A stretch of 64,000 nucleotides of DNA from Gymnogyps californianus (Eukaryota > Chordata > Aves > Accipitriformes > Cathartidae), in contig NC_059476.1 in the NCBI RefSeq assembly GCF_018139145.2, positions 11,417,501-11,481,500 of the forward strand, written 5' to 3'. Positions 37,101 through 50,569 of this stretch are shown piece after piece; positions within the stretch are counted from its first letter, which is position 1, and each line of letters opens with the position of its first letter. The notes beneath the pieces are model-generated. The model ran no database searches, was not told where the DNA came from, and worked only from the letters and a program-made list of their open reading frames with translations. Position numbers and translations under genes: made by a program.

Positions 37101-37889
37101 CACTCTCTCCCGCATCCTCATAATATAAGGAAAATGGTATCACACAATCTGTTTCTAAGAACATATTCATGACACAAGCCATTATGATGACTTCACAGGA
37201 GTGAATAAGGGGAATGGATTTAAATGTAATTTTATTTGATAATTTGTGAAGACAACAATGCAGATAGAGCTGTGTTTTGGTGCTGGACTATCATTCTGAA
37301 GCATTCAGCTGAATGCTATGTGGCAAAGGAAAGCTATTTTTAATGTTTGACTGAGGTATTTGGTTTGGTTGTAATTTACCTGCATGCTTTTTCAGTGAGG
37401 AGCAGGGCACTGCAGACCACAGTAGAAATGTTTGCTTTTTGAGAGGGCATCTGCTTACTTTAAAATCTTGTCTTTAGTACTGCATGCAACAATGAATGAG
37501 AGAGTGAATATTGCTGACTGATCACGATTATAGTGATGCACTGTCTTGCTTAACTACCAATTGTTATATTAAAATCTGCATCAGAAAAACTCCTTTCATA
37601 CTCGTATCTTTGCCCTCCTTAAGCTTAGCTTGCAATGTTATTAGGCTAGTGCCTTACCTTAGCCAGCATTAGCCTAAGAATAGAAAAACATCAGAAAATA
37701 GAAAAAAATTATGGAGATACACAACTAGATAGCAGCTATAAAATTAGTTGTTGTTATTATTAAGAACCCAGCTGTGATCAATCGGAAAAAAAAGTCTGAA
37801 ACCGTCTACTTACAATGCAGTCTACATCTTTAGGTTTGCTACAGACAAAATAAATACAAGAGGATACTAGCATAATATGAAGGTACTAA
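34113..37889. other. Stretch with no open frame above about 60 codons; possible regulatory motifs
   Basis: Nearly 3.8 kb has no sizeable open frame on either strand, so coding content is very unlikely. A POU/SOX-type motif group lies near 34895-34965 (see findings). A possible MIR-like phrase 'tttatctgtaacgtggaaat' near 34757 is too short to call. Confidence 0.6.
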
Positions 37890-40800
37890 GTGTATGTTTG
37901 CTTGTGCCCAGAATTATTCTGGCACAGTAATTTACTTCTGCCTGTTAATACCAAGAGCTGTCACTGTTATCTGTCTAGCCTGAAAGTTTGGCTTTGCTCT
38001 TTTTCCCAACTTCCTGTGAGATCTTACCCCGTTACCAGTTGGCAGTTTGTTATTGCTAGAGATGTGCCAGAAAGCTAAAAGTGCCACCCTGTTATCCTGG
38101 GCAGGGTTGTTTCCTTTGGAAATGTGAGTTAGTCCCTTTCAGGTGAAGATTCCCAGATGGGTGTAGGCGATCCACTGCATTCTGAATTACCAAACCCAAG
38201 AATGAAGTGCTTTGTCCTTTGGAGCAGTAATGTACGTTGTCTGTGACACTTGCTTCCCCCCAGTTGCTATATTGTCCAGAGTGGAAAGTTAAATATGTGG
38301 GTCTGGAACTGTTGTTGCTTCCCATCTCGCTGGTGCAATGCAAATAGGGATAGCAGAAGAAGCTTTTCTAAATCCAATGATTTCTTCTTGCATTCACCTG
38401 AAAAAAACCAGAGAAAGATCATGTCCCTCTACTTCCAAGCCTATCTGAATTTTATTTTGGCTTATTAGCTTTTAATAAGAAGTTAATTAATTCTGTTCCT
38501 GATCCCTGAACTTGTTGTATGCATTGACTTGGAAGCTGGTTTTAATTAATGAAGAATTCAATGCCAGCTAAACCCAGCTGTTCATGCCAGAAGCCACCTA
38601 TGCCCCCCCAGTTTATCAGAGGTCCTAGTTACTCATTTAAGCTGGTGGGATGGTGTGACTGAAAACTCACAGGTCTGGTAATCTGTAGAGCAATCACAGA
38701 ACTGTTAGTGGTTAACCCTGGGAGTTCAGGGTTGATAGGGGAAGGGTAAACAGTCCATGCGTTAGGGAAAGAGTAGCTAGGGAATTGTAAATCTTTCTAT
38801 GTAATTTTAATCACTGCATAAATTATGGAATAAATAATCATGGAAGCAATACATAAGAATGTGAACGTGAAGCCAGAATTAGAGGACAATATGCAGATGA
38901 ATAACAGCTACCCAGATTTGTGAAGAACAAGGCATGTCAGTCCAGTCTAATTAATTTCCTGGGCCATGTGTTTTAATAGGTCAAAGTTGGCATCCAGAAA
39001 GTGGTCCGTTACATTGGGCACCAGCTCTTCTGTGAGAGGGAATAAGATGGAGGAGGTGAGATTTGACAAGAGTGCAGACATGTTTGAGACATGGGAGAAT
39101 GGTAGGCTGAGGTGTGAGCAGTTTGGGGACAGAATGACTTGGAAAGAGAGGTTGGTCCTTCAGAGGCAGAAAAAATTGGGAAATGCTCAGAGGAGGTCTG
39201 CAACAGGAGTGGGAAGGCTGTGAGATGGGAAACCTGGGGCTTTGCCTTGGGATGGGGACCCTCTGTGGTAATAGAAACAGAGTTTCAGAAGCATGAGATA
39301 TCCTGGGATCCAAAAGACTGTGCTCTCTAGTCCTGTAGCAGGACTCCAGTATGGGACTGAAACATTTGCTGCTTCCTTTGCTGTACGTTCTTTTTGCTTT
39401 GCTGAGCCTTAGCAGGGTGATGGAGCTATAACAGCCTTGAGTAGGCAGTCTCGAGCATTCTCATTGTATAAGATTTCTAGCTAAGGGAGACAGTGCCCTT
39501 TTTTACCTTTTCATGATATAACTTTTATCTGTTTTAAAGGTAATGAAAAAATCTTGAATTATTTTTCCACTGGAAGATATTTTCCTCGAACAGAAGCATA
39601 CAACCATTTGTTTTTCAAATCGTTTCCTGCCTCGTGAAGTACTGCTTTTTTAATGCAAGAACTTACAGAAAACATTTAAGAAAAAATCATGTGGTCTCTT
39701 GGTTAGGAATTACCATTTTACAGTCAGTCCCTCAGAGGTATTATTGAAGAGATAAACCCAAAGTTCATGTCTACACAGAAGTCAGCATGCAAGCACAGTA
39801 CTTCACAAGGGGCTGCCCATTTGCAAGATAGACTTCACTGGAAGGGACGTAAATGCTACAGCAACCAGAAGGAAGAAATTTGTCTTTGATCTTTCTCTTA
39901 ACAGACTTCTAAGCCCTTCAGGAGCATTCGTCACAGTAAAACTAAGGTCATAGTGTGTAAAACAGAGCTGAGAGAATTGCATTGGACAGACTCTGGCTGC
40001 AATGTCTTACACAGTTTCAAACACTGCAGACTTTCTGAAGAACCCAAGGTAGTCAGTCCTTATTAACTGCTTCCAGCCCAGCTTTTTCCAAACATCATGC
40101 CCCAGATACCTCCCATAAAAGAACATAATCTCATTTTTAATGATTTCCATGGTCAGCCATTCCAAGGAGGTAGGCTTTACATAATGTTCTGGTTTCTTCT
40201 ACTCCATGCCTGTGTTCACCACTTTCACTCTTTCTGTTCCTTTTCATCTGCTAGGGAACAGCTATAAGGGAAGAGTAATTTTTTTCCAAGTTCCAATTGC
40301 TCAATTTCCAAGAAAAGTTACCTTTTTGGTTTTTAACAGAAAAGCAAACCAATAAATCCCTGCAAGAAAATTGCTTCCCAAAGAATGCACAGTTAATGCC
40401 ATAAAATATAATTATAATGAAAAATCTGTAGTGAATTAGAGTTCTGTTGGGTTCTCAGTTTGTCTCCACGTTTTTTATTGTTCTGTTAGATGATATCCCA
40501 TGGGACATAAAATAAATGTCGTGTTTCTTAAAGGTTTATGAAACGTGGAAGGAATTTCTGAAATTACGGACACATTTTTGAGAAATATACTCGTTCCCTT
40601 TCTATTATGTCTGTGACATTCCTATAGTCCTATGATGGACCTACAGGTCCTCTGCCTTCTTGGAGGAATGCTGCCACATGCAGATGCTTTAGACAACAGC
40701 TGAAAGTCTCCTTTTTGAGGACCCTCTTACAAGCCTTCAGGCAGTGAATCTGATGGGCATAATGCAAACAGACATCCATCTGCTGTCAGATGTAGTTTAA

Positions 40801-43800
40801 GAGAAGTTTGCTACCCCAAGAAATTGTCTTAATCTAAATAGCCCAGGCAGTCCATCTAGATTACAGTCAAGGTCCTCGTGGTGCACAATGAGGCAAGTAT
40901 TCCTTATGTGATTGTTTAAAATCTATGTCAGAATCCCCAAGACAAACCTTAAATATAAAACAGAAAAGGAGAGAAGAGGAAGGATGCAATGAGGTAGAAA
41001 AGCCTGACCTAACTTCTCATATTAGTTGCTAGCACTTCTCTGCAACTGGCCAATATGTTCCATGTGTCAGTACCAGTTTTGCAAGCTAAATATCCTTAAG
41101 ACAAGAATCCACCTTCCTTCCCTCTTATCTGTATCTTACAGTCTTCTTGCTCTTTTTGCTTGTTGTTTCTTTTAAGAAGTCTTTTCATCCCAGATACTGA
41201 GCCTGATGTCATAACATTATTCTCTTCTGGAATTCTTTCACTTCTTTGTCACCTTTGTGTATCAGTACAGCCTGTCCTTTAGTCAGAAGGAGAAAGTGCA
41301 GGATGCAAGGCACCAGGTTTTAGGATCTAGGCTTTTATAAAGGTTAATATAAACAGCATTTTATTCTAGCATAAGGTACTTACTGACACAAGAAAGACAC
41401 TGTTTCTTTGCTACAGGAACTGAGGAAAATCTACTAAGATAAAGGGCTTCTGAGCTTTTACCTCTGTTGGCTAAAATCTGGTTTCCTTTGAATTCCCCTC
41501 TTATAAAAGATTACAGAGTGCTTGGTTGCTCTGTTGATATTAACGGGGAAGGAGAGTAAGTAAACCTCCCAAGTACTATTGTGCTCAAATGCCCTGTCAA
41601 TGCACACAAACTCCATTACGGTTTCTCCATAGCAATTTACCTAATCTTGGCATGAAACTATCATTACCATAAAAGACCTCTCAGTCAAGATCAAGAGGGA
41701 AAGGAAACTATTCTCTCTTTTCAGAGATGGGAACTGGAGGTTTCTGTGTGTTGCTTTTGAAAACAGAATTGTACACAGAATACGGCAGTTTTCCTGTGCC
41801 TCATCTCCAATCTAGTCAGTTCACCCTGTCAGCAGAGCCAAGACACTCTACTGTTCTATAAAAAATCAGAGGTTAGGACAACAAGTAAATAATGTATATA
41901 AGAGAGAAATTTCTTTTAAGGCTGGTTTGACATTTGGGAATATCAAGATATTCCCTTTTTTATTGCAAACGTAAATATTCAACTGTGTGGTTCCATTCTA
42001 TTTAAGATGCAATGGGTCAGAAGATGAGTACTTTATGTAATACTCAGAAATTCTCTGAGGTAGTTGTTAAATCTTAAGCTACTTATCAGATGTCTTGCTT
42101 TGCTGTTCAATAGCCTTGCTGACCATGGCTAATTTGTCCTTAAGTTCCGTTGAAATGTCTCGGGCTCCTTGAAAGGGCTCTGTCTAGTAATGTATTACAA
42201 ACACAACCCCTTCTGTTTAAGCTCAGTGTATCTTTGGCCTTGTTACAGCTGTGAAATAATATGTTGCTGGAGTGATACTACACAAACATGCTATTTGAAT
42301 ATGATGTGGGCTTGACACAGATAGCAAGTTCTTTCATCTTCATAGGTATCATTCTAGCTGTATCCTTGATGATTGAAAAAAAGTCTTAAAAAATATTGAG
42401 AACATACAATACTTTTGATTACTGGCATTTTACCAATAGTCTGAATTATCCAAAAAACAGATACATTACAATTGACAGGTTAAAACATGGATCTATATAT
42501 TCATGGCTAGAGAGGCAGGTAAGAATCATAAATACTACACTGTAATAACTTCAGCACCTCTTAAGTGTCAACAGCTACCTGAAAGTAGCCTGATATAGTG
42601 TAACTCCAAGTTATTCTTGTCTCAGCACAGGCTTTTAGATATCAGTATATGTTGGTACCAGCCACAGTGCTGTCTGATAAGTTTTCCCCATACTCTGATT
42701 TTGCTGGCTGTCCACTTTACCTCTTCTGTTGTAGCAAATGTAGTAAATGTCAGCAAAACAATTAGAGAATCCAGAAAAGACTGATGTAGTATAGTTTGCC
42801 ATTAGAGAGGAGGCGCTAGTCAATTCATTCTTGAGATACAGAGTATAACAAGGAAAGAAAACTGCAGAGCCCAAATCAGTTTCATTGAGAAGACTAAAGC
42901 AAGCTTTAGCTCATTCTCATCATATCTGAGAAAAAGTGTAATGTAGAACCACAGGAGGCAGAACTGGAAAATATTCAGTGCTATTATCTCATTTTGACTC
43001 TCCCTTTTGAGCCAGTATGATTTTTTTTTCCCCTCTACACTAATTCTTAGTAAGTTTCTTCAGTATTCTTCAATATACTAATACTTGCTTCTGTCAGCTG
43101 GCTTTTTAATAAAACTCTCCTCCAGCAGAAACACTACGTACGATCAGAAAATAAGCTTGGTTTACTGAAGTGTACACATGCAATGTCCATTCTAACAGTT
43201 TGATTTGAATAGGTTCACGTCTAATTTTTGAAATGCAGTGACTATATTTGCTTGATATTTTACCCATGATAATGTATATTTTACCCTTTGCATTCTGCCT
43301 TGCATCATGGACATTTGATGGCGGATATTAGATTGCCTCAGTTTATGTCCTAGTGCCTCACTCTTGCTCAGCTGTTTAAAATAGCTGTGAAAGGAAGTTT
43401 GGATAAATCCTCAACTTATTCTTGTTGGATGCAGACCAGAACTCCTATGTTCATACTTGATATCTCTGAGATCATTAAATTTTTCTTTCTACATCTTACC
43501 GTTGGGCATATAGGTCAAAGGGAAACTGTTTAGAGATTCACTTATCTTGGCCACTAGCACAAATTCAATTTTAAGTGAGTCTGAGTTACTTATTGGTTGA
43601 ATTTATCTGTGCTTTGAATGCCTCGCTTTGAATGTCGAGGGGAAATAATGGAATGGATAAGGCAGGTAGGTTTTAAATGGTGCATTGGCAGCCTTTGCAG
43701 CTTCACAGAGCCTTAAATTTCCTGTTTAACCAGAAATGGATACCTCAGAAGTTGTTTGGGTTTCTTTCATTGTATTAGTTTCTGAGAAAAAAAACAGTTG

Positions 43801-44096
43801 AAAAAAATTAATGGAGGAAAGAAATGGAAGTAGCAGTAACAATATTCTACTACATAAGGAAAAAAAAAGGAAAAAAAAAGTTTGGAAGCAGAATTACACT
43901 GTTCCATTCCAGTAATGCTGGAACATAGTGCTTCAATTTGATTTCACTAAGTGGAATTGTGAAAAAAATAAGATATCCCTAAAGAAACCATAGATTTCAA
44001 CAAACTGACAGTATTCTGTAAAGCCAAAAAACCTCTCAGTTCTTGATATGATATTTAGATAGGCAACTATATATCATGATGTTACTAGGAATTTTA
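37890..44096. other. Unique AT-rich DNA, no gene recognised
   Basis: Open frames reach 110 codons (38981-39313 minus) on a locally purine-rich strand. From 39331 to 42634 there is no sizeable open frame. Short A runs near 43861-43879 precede the LTR insertion. I see no repeat family here. Confidence 0.55.
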
Positions 44097-44237
44097 ATGA
44101 CCATCGTGGTTTAACCCCAGCTGGCAGCTAAGCACCACACAGCTGCTCGCTCACTCCGCCCCTCCAGTGGGATGGGAGAGAGAATCGAAAAAAAGTAAAA
44201 CTCATGGGTTGAGATAAAGACAGTTTAAAAGGACAGA

Positions 44238-44300
44238 AAGGAAGAAAATAATAATAGTAATAATAATGAAATGACAATAATAATACTAAAATAATTAGTA
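44238..44300 (-). repeat. AT-rich triplet tract inside the LTR
   Basis: Interrupted AAT/ATA triplets at the same place as the ATT tracts of the sister LTRs, here longer and interrupted by GTA and ACA units. Confidence 0.7.
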
Positions 44301-44403
44301 TATACAAAACAAGTGATGCACAATGCAATTGCTCACCACTCACCGACCGATGCCCAGTTAGTTCCCGAGCAGCAATCCGCCCCTCCCAGCCAACTCCCCC
44401 CAG

Positions 44404-44411
44404 TTTATATA
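44404..44411 (-). promoter_or_regulatory. TATA box of the 582-bp LTR
   Basis: On the minus strand the octamer TATATAAA occurs in the phrase 'gcccagtatataaactgggg', shared with the sister LTRs. Likely the LTR promoter core. Confidence 0.68.
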
Positions 44412-44688
44412 CTGGGCATGACGCCATATGGTATGGAATATCGTTTTGGCCAGTTTGGGTCAGCTGTCCTGGCTGTGTCCCCTCCCAACTTCTCGTGCCC
44501 CTCCAGCCTTCTTGATGGCTGGGTATAAGAAGCTGAAAAGTCCTTGACTTAGTATAAACACTACTTAGCAACAGCTAAAAACATTAGTGTGTTATCAACA
44601 TCATTCTCATACTAAATCCAAAACACAGCACTGTACCAGCTCCTAGGAAGAAAATTAACTCTATCCCAGCCGAAACCAGGACAATGAC

Positions 44689-46574
44689 CAAGAAACAGAA
44701 TAATAGTTAGAAATGTTTGTTTCAGGGAAAAGGCAAAACTTTAATCAGGAAGATTAGAAAAAAATATTCCTTGGACAGATTATTCTTGTAACCCTGGTAG
44801 GTGTGTGCCATCTTGAGCACAGTGGGTATCTGTACACAGGCCTTGGGGGATCTCCAAGTTGATTTGATAATGTTTTCAACAATCTAAATTCTCTATATGG
44901 AAACACGAAGCTTACGGAAATCTCATCTGTCCCATTTCTATTATTTTATTAATTCTCTTAGTGAACTTGCTCTGTACTTGGAGCTTTCATCACTGCATAT
45001 AAAGCTCAAGTGCTTCAAACAGTTCTTTGCTAGGGAGATGCCCCCAGGGGCAGGCATTCTTCACCAGTGCCAAATCTTTTTCTCATTGCAGCCACTAAAT
45101 CTGCTCTTTCTGGTGTCTTTCTGGATTCAGGAGAGTTTTCCCAGGCTTGTCTTCTAGGAGGTCTCATGTGCTTAGACCAGTCAGGACCTAAACTTCTGTG
45201 GCTCTAAGTCTCCAATTCACTGAAGTCAGCTGGTGAGTACTCCACTGATCCCCTGCTTTGTAGCCCAGGAGGAGCCAAAAGGCAAGCATTTCCAGTTTTC
45301 ACACTTTTCCAGCCTAAGCAAATCTGTCAATAAGACTTTTGTGGTTCTTTCTAGATCTAGTCTTCTTAGACCTTAGAAAGCCACACTGCTCGTCTCCCAG
45401 CCTTATTCAAGAAATGCTTTCAGCTCTTCTTGGGGGTCTCAGCAGGTGTTGGCCGTCTGTTTCCCCCGAGAAATGTCTATTTCTTTTTCCTAGGTGCCAT
45501 CTTTTTCTTGTTCTCAGTGCAGGTAGGACATCACTGGATTGCTGGACCTTCTGCATTTAATGCAGATGAGGTTTGTGTAACATGTACTTGGCTTAGTGTT
45601 CAGACTGGTCTTTGCAGCTCCTATGCAACATCAGGCATATATGGAATGGCAATTAAACAAAAAAAACCCCAAACTCCTCACACCAAAAAACTCAACAGCA
45701 ATGATGATAAAAACAAGAAAATACTCTTCTCCCTACTCTTTTCCTTGGGAGACCAGGTTGATCAAGCTCAACTTGGTCACTATGATCGTTATACAGCATA
45801 ATCAGAAATATAAATTTACATGATCAATTCTTGGCATGCTGCAGATTGGCAATATTCATAGCAGACACTGGCTGAGCATATGGCTGTAAACCTCACTTGC
45901 TCACCAGCAGGATGTTCCATATGTTCATCAGAATCTTGCAAACCAGATTGGGCGGATTTCTTATCTTGTTTTCTTCAAACATTTCAGTAACGTCAGTAAG
46001 CTAAAAGTGTTCTGTACTAACCAGGCCCTGGTACAGAGCATGCCCTTTGCTGGCCGTTGCCAGGCTCATCCATTTTGCCCTGTCTTCTTGGTATGTCTTG
46101 ACACCTAGCACAAAGAAACGTTACAATTTTGGTGCCAATTTACCTTAAGCAAGCTTGGGCTATGCTTTACCATTATGCCACTTGCCTTAACATGGAAAAA
46201 GCTTTCATATCTTTCCATATATGAATATTCAGACACAATTTCATAACATTAATTATTATAAAGACTTCTAGGCCTAAAGAAGATGCAACATAAATAGGTC
46301 ACTATATTTTTTTTCCTTTAGTATTCAATCACTTTAAACAAAAGGGGGGAAAAAAAAGCTTCCTCTAACTAGTATCTGGTGATGTCTGTGTAGCAGAGCT
46401 GCGAGATTCACCTTTGAGTTACCTCTGCTGTAGACGTTGTGGCAAACTTTTCAGGGAGAGATTTTTCTGTGCAGATCCTGAGTAAACATTTTTACTTTTG
46501 GCCTTGTGAATGTGAAGCAAGACTGAACTAGAAAGTCCTGCAGAAGGCTGTGGTATTGATAGTGTATGTTTTAA
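44689..46574. other. Unique DNA, no gene recognised
   Basis: Open frames of 86 codons (44897-45157), 73 codons (45339-45560) and 123 codons (45430-45801), all plus strand, have no recognisable motif. The last ends in a low-complexity Lys/Thr/Pro-rich segment caused by an A-rich tract near 45655. No gene is called. Confidence 0.5.
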
Positions 46575-46648
46575 GTAGGAAACACAAAAAGACAAAGATT
46601 TTGAGCAACTTCCCCAGTGTGATTGTACTGAATGTTAAACCAGAAAAG
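46575..46648 (+). repeat. Possible MIR-like SINE relic
   Basis: The run 'aggaaacacaaaaagacaaa' followed by 'gagcaacttccccagtgtg' and 'gttaaaccagaa' follows the MIR order 'ggaaactgaggcacagag', 'taagtgacttgcccaaggtc', 'gaaccagg'. Short and diverged; recognised from memory. Confidence 0.35.
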
Positions 46649-48435
46649 AAACAGCTGTACATAGTTCACTGAAACGTATACTTCACTTTCCCTTACTCTT
46701 CGCTGAACACCTCAGCAAAACACAGCTGCTTGCTTGGTCTGGTAACAGTCTAATCCCAAAAGAAGCTGCTTTTGAAAGATTTTAGCTGGCCAATGTGCCT
46801 TTACATCCGTATGCAGTTTGCAGTGCAGTCAATTATCACACATCCGTGCATATCCAAGGACAACAGCTGGCTTCACCTTTTAATTAGAATTAATGTACAT
46901 TTATTGATATTTCTGGACTAATTTGTTAGCATAATAAACTTTCCTGAGCTGTACTGCTAGCATGGTTTGACCACGCCATAGTGAGAACACGTTGGTGGGA
47001 GGTTAATTTATAAACAGCCTAAACCAGACTCAATTGATGTAGACTGTGACAGAGTGGGCTTTAGTGTGATCTGAGGCCAGATTTGCACTAGTCCTCAAAC
47101 GACACTCAAACTGTTGCAGCAACTTAATCACTGAACACATAATCTGCTCCAAATTGTCCCTGATGATAGAAGGTGCCAAACAAGATCTTTCGGTCGAAAT
47201 GGGCTTGGTGAGGTCTGTGCCCACTTGACCCAGGAGGTGGGTGGAGGTAGCTGGACCCTCATCACACATTCATAGCTGCCACTAAGCATCTGCTTTTGGT
47301 ATTTGGAGGCCCACCAGCCTGAATCCTTTCTCCCTGACAGTGCATGGTGAGCATGAGAACCGCAGCTATGCTCTCCATCTCCATACCATCATTCCTGTGT
47401 TAGGAGGCTGAGGAGGATCAGGCTGCCATGAGCACTGTAGACCTTTACCCAAGGGAAGTACCTGACTACTCAACCAAACCAACATTGCAGCCATATGTGT
47501 ACCTAGGTTTTTGGTCTAGTAACAAATAACTCTTGCTAATCTTGTTTAGGAGGGGTACCATCAGGCTAGAGAGCTGTTTGTTTCCTGTCTCCACTACCTT
47601 GACTATGTAGACTTTCATTTTCTCTGTTATTTTTCACCCTTTTTGAGTGTGTGTGTGTAACTGTTTATTTGCACTTCTACAGAAATAGAATTGCTTATAT
47701 GTTAACATGCACTGAAATGATTTTGACTTCAGTTTGATATATGAAAGTGTTCCGTATATGTACTTTTCATTCTCGGAGCCTACTGTAACTTTAATGAAAC
47801 TCCTGCAAGCTTTAAAAAAAAAGCCTCTTAATAATAAATAATTAATTAAAATAATAAATAAGTAATTGCAGGAATTATACATATGTGCTTCTCTTGGGTC
47901 TCTGCAGCTCTATTTCAATTAAGGCTAAGGTTCCTATTTGAATAAATGAATGATAATAGGGATTTTTTAAAAAAGTAATATTGATTCCTTCTATATTGCT
48001 TTTGCACAGAGAAAGTTTATTAAAAAGAATGGAGTGATTCTGATAGATTTTTGGTACTTGGCAAATGTAATCTGTGTTCTTTCAGAAATCTAATTTTCTA
48101 GATTAGTGAATCACATCTGATATTGGAAATGAGAAAATGCTTATTACTTTGATAGCATAGCATGGAAAACAATGTGAATACCATGGATATTTTCCTTGGG
48201 TCTGCATTTCAGTAATATTAGTGCCTAACATGCTGCAACTATACCATGCTTCTGAGTATTGTGTATGTATTTAGTCAGAGTTTTGTTTTCTTAGCAGAAT
48301 AAGAGAATTGTTTATAAGATACAGCAACATCATCAAGCTGTAAAATGTAGCAGATAAGCCTTCAAGCATTTGCACTTGTTTCTTTACAAAGTTGGTTACA
48401 AGAAGTAGTAGATGGATTCATAAAAGAGGTAATGA
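46649..48435. other. Unique AT-rich DNA, no gene seen
   Basis: A short (GT)n-like run occurs near 47649-47658. Frames of 79 and 82 codons (minus) are unremarkable. No repeat family is called. Confidence 0.6.
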
Positions 48436-48610
48436 AATCAGAGAATTAAAACTGGAAGGAGATCTCTTCTCCACTATTTTCTAGAGGGCACTGGAATGCT
48501 TTGCTTTTAATAAATCCATCTAGCCTGCATTTTATAGCATGAGCTGTGATTTTTCTACATTTCTGCAAGTAGACTCCTTGAGAATAATTCAGATATTCTG
48601 GGCTACAGCA
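48436..48610 (-). repeat. Possible CR1/L3-type LINE 3' end, minus orientation
   Basis: The phrase 'cagagaattaaaactggaag' (48439) with 'gagatctc' resembles the minus-strand view of an old CR1-type 3' end, which typically reads 'agaactggaagggacct' followed by 'catctagtcc'. The following 'aaatccatctagcctg' (48511) and 'agactccttgagaataattc' (48572) fit the same type. The copy is very diverged and recognised from memory; alternative is chance. Confidence 0.38.
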
Positions 48611-49621
48611 CAACTATTAACTAAGAAAAATGAAAGGCTGAGCAATCACCCTTTACAGTTAATTCCGTTTAATATCTCTGAACTGAACATCCCAAAGATT
48701 GAGCAACCAAGTCATTGGATCGTTTTTGAGAACATGGCCTTGCAGCTTTATCTCAGTGCTAAGACTGTTTTGCTTGGTTGCAAGCTTGTTTTTCACCTGT
48801 TACTGCTGCCGCACCTGTTTTGTTTCCTATTAGTACCATGCATAACAATGTGCACACAAGTGAGATACGAAGGCACCGATTAGTACATAATTTCTGCTTT
48901 AATGAGCTAAAATACATGGTTATGGTTGATCTATTATGTGGTTGCATTTTCCTTTCTTAACTGTGACATCATTAGATCTTGTCCATTAGGTATTTCCCAT
49001 GAAATGATTTGGAGTGGTCCAGCCCTTTCAGTAGACATCTCAAGTACCACTGACACCGAATTCTCCCTTCAGTTACTGGTTGTGGCCTGTCTTTTTCCAC
49101 CAGTCAACAAACACTTGAGCTCACACTTAACTGTACCCATGTTCTTAAGTACTTAGCTAATAAGGGATTAACTGGAAATATGCTGTAGAACTAATATGAA
49201 TCAGATGAAGCCCTCTCTCATTTGCAAACTCCAGCCACATTTCATTATTCTTCATGTCATAAAATGTGTTTTTTCTCATTGTTTTGATTGCTCTTCTAGC
49301 CTTTTGTCATAAACTGAAAATCTTTCCTTCTTCCATTCTAATACCTTTGTAATAGTCTCTCATGCTTATGCATTATAAATATTACATCTTCATTATTAAT
49401 AAAAAACCTTTATTTTCAAAATTTGACACCTATCAAGTGTTCACATAACATAGTAATGATAAAGTGTCTTCATAGAATAATCTACACATACAATGTGAAG
49501 AGAATCCAATGAATTAATGTTTAGAAATGAGCAGACAAAGAATGTAGCCCTTTTAACAGGGCTATCACAGTATGGATGCAGTGCAAATGTTATTGACCCA
49601 ATAGGACAGAGATTAGATCAA
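48611..49621. other. Unique AT-rich DNA, no gene seen
   Basis: A 114-codon open frame at 48539-48883 overlaps the preceding relic and ends in a hydrophobic stretch with no family match. Nothing else stands out. Confidence 0.55.
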
Positions 49622-50130
49622 AGGAAAATAGGACTGGACAGTATTTTAAGAGATCAGTTTCTCCATTCCAGATCATCATGCACCAGATCCAGATCATCTT
49701 TATCTAATCAATCCTGACAAATGTCTGCCTAACCTGTTCTTAGAAACCTTCAGTGCTTTAATGTTCTTGATCAGGTTTTCCTGCTAGTTCATCTCAGTCT
49801 TTCTGGCTGCCCTTAGACCCATCACCTCTTATGAAGAGAACAGAGTCCTCTTCTTTGTAAGTGTCTTTTATGTACCTCAAGTTTTACCATGTCCTTCTTC
49901 ATGCTAAACATCATTTTTTAAGGTCTTTCTCCAGAGGTTGTGCTTTCTAGACCTGCAAGAATTCTGTTATTTCCTGGTATCTTTCTAGTAGATCTGTATC
50001 TTTAAGATACTATCCCCTAAACTGAACAGCCTTCTTGGGCTGCAGCACTTTACAGTAAATAGAGTAGAAGAATTATTTCACACATCCTATTTAGATGTCC
50101 TAGAATAAACTTAATAAAATATGCTTTGCT
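49622..50130 (-). repeat. CR1-type LINE 3' end, minus orientation, diverged
   Basis: Read left to right this is the reverse of a CR1-type 3' region. It starts 'ggactggacagtattttaag' (49632), continues 'gcctaacctgttcttagaaa' (49728), 'cttttatgtacctcaagttt' (49865), 'catgtccttcttcatgctaa', 'gaggttgtgctttctagacc' (49934), and ends around 'aatagagtagaagaattatt' (50058). The order and spacing match avian/reptilian CR1 copies, whose 3' ends usually survive as truncated fragments. The reading frame is destroyed. Ends are approximate and the subfamily is not assigned. Confidence 0.65.
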
Positions 50131-50569
50131 CAAAATATCCTTTGGTTTCATAGTACTAAATCCAGTAAAGAGCATGGAGAAAAATGGCTGGGGGAATTGT
50201 GGGAATGTTTGTGGTCCTAAATTGATGAAATGTATTTTTCCACGATGCAGATGCAAGCAGAATTTTTTCTGTGATTGATAGCTCAATCCTATGTGCCTAA
50301 CTTGAGATGACATTTCAATTTTATTGCTGGTGATGGTTTTGTGTTTTTTTCCAAAAAGGAAAAGTGCTTATTTTTCTGTTTCTACCATTTTTTCACTTAA
50401 ATTTCCTCTTTTGTTGGCTGTGTTTCATAGTGAAAGAAGATAAAGGAAAAAGCTAGTGCTTATTATGAAATAACCTGTAGCATCTAGCTGCATAAGAAGA
50501 AAATATGAAACTGGGACTAAAGCCTTCTAGGTTATGCAGACAGATTAAAAAAATAGTCTAAAGGCTAAA
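50131..50569. other. Unique AT-rich DNA, no gene seen
   Basis: Only short frames and A/T runs. No repeat family is called. Confidence 0.6.

Larger units (their letters stand above)
44102..44683 (-). mobile_element. Solo LTR of an avian endogenous retrovirus, 582 bp, minus orientation
   Basis: On the minus strand it begins TGTCCTGG (44683 inwards) and ends in the U5 phrase 'ggggttaaaccacga'. It is flanked by ATGAC at 44097-44101 and 44684-44688, a perfect 5-bp target-site duplication. The U5 terminus reads TG where the family has CA (CA at 44102-44103 on the plus strand), so this end is mutated. Internal layout matches the LTRs at 22508 and 60930: TATATAAA box (44404-44411), AT triplet tract, same U5. 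The usual ATTAAA hexamer is degraded. A 147-codon minus-strand open frame (44128-44571) runs through most of the LTR and is a read-through of non-coding LTR sequence. No proviral interior is present. Confidence 0.92.
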
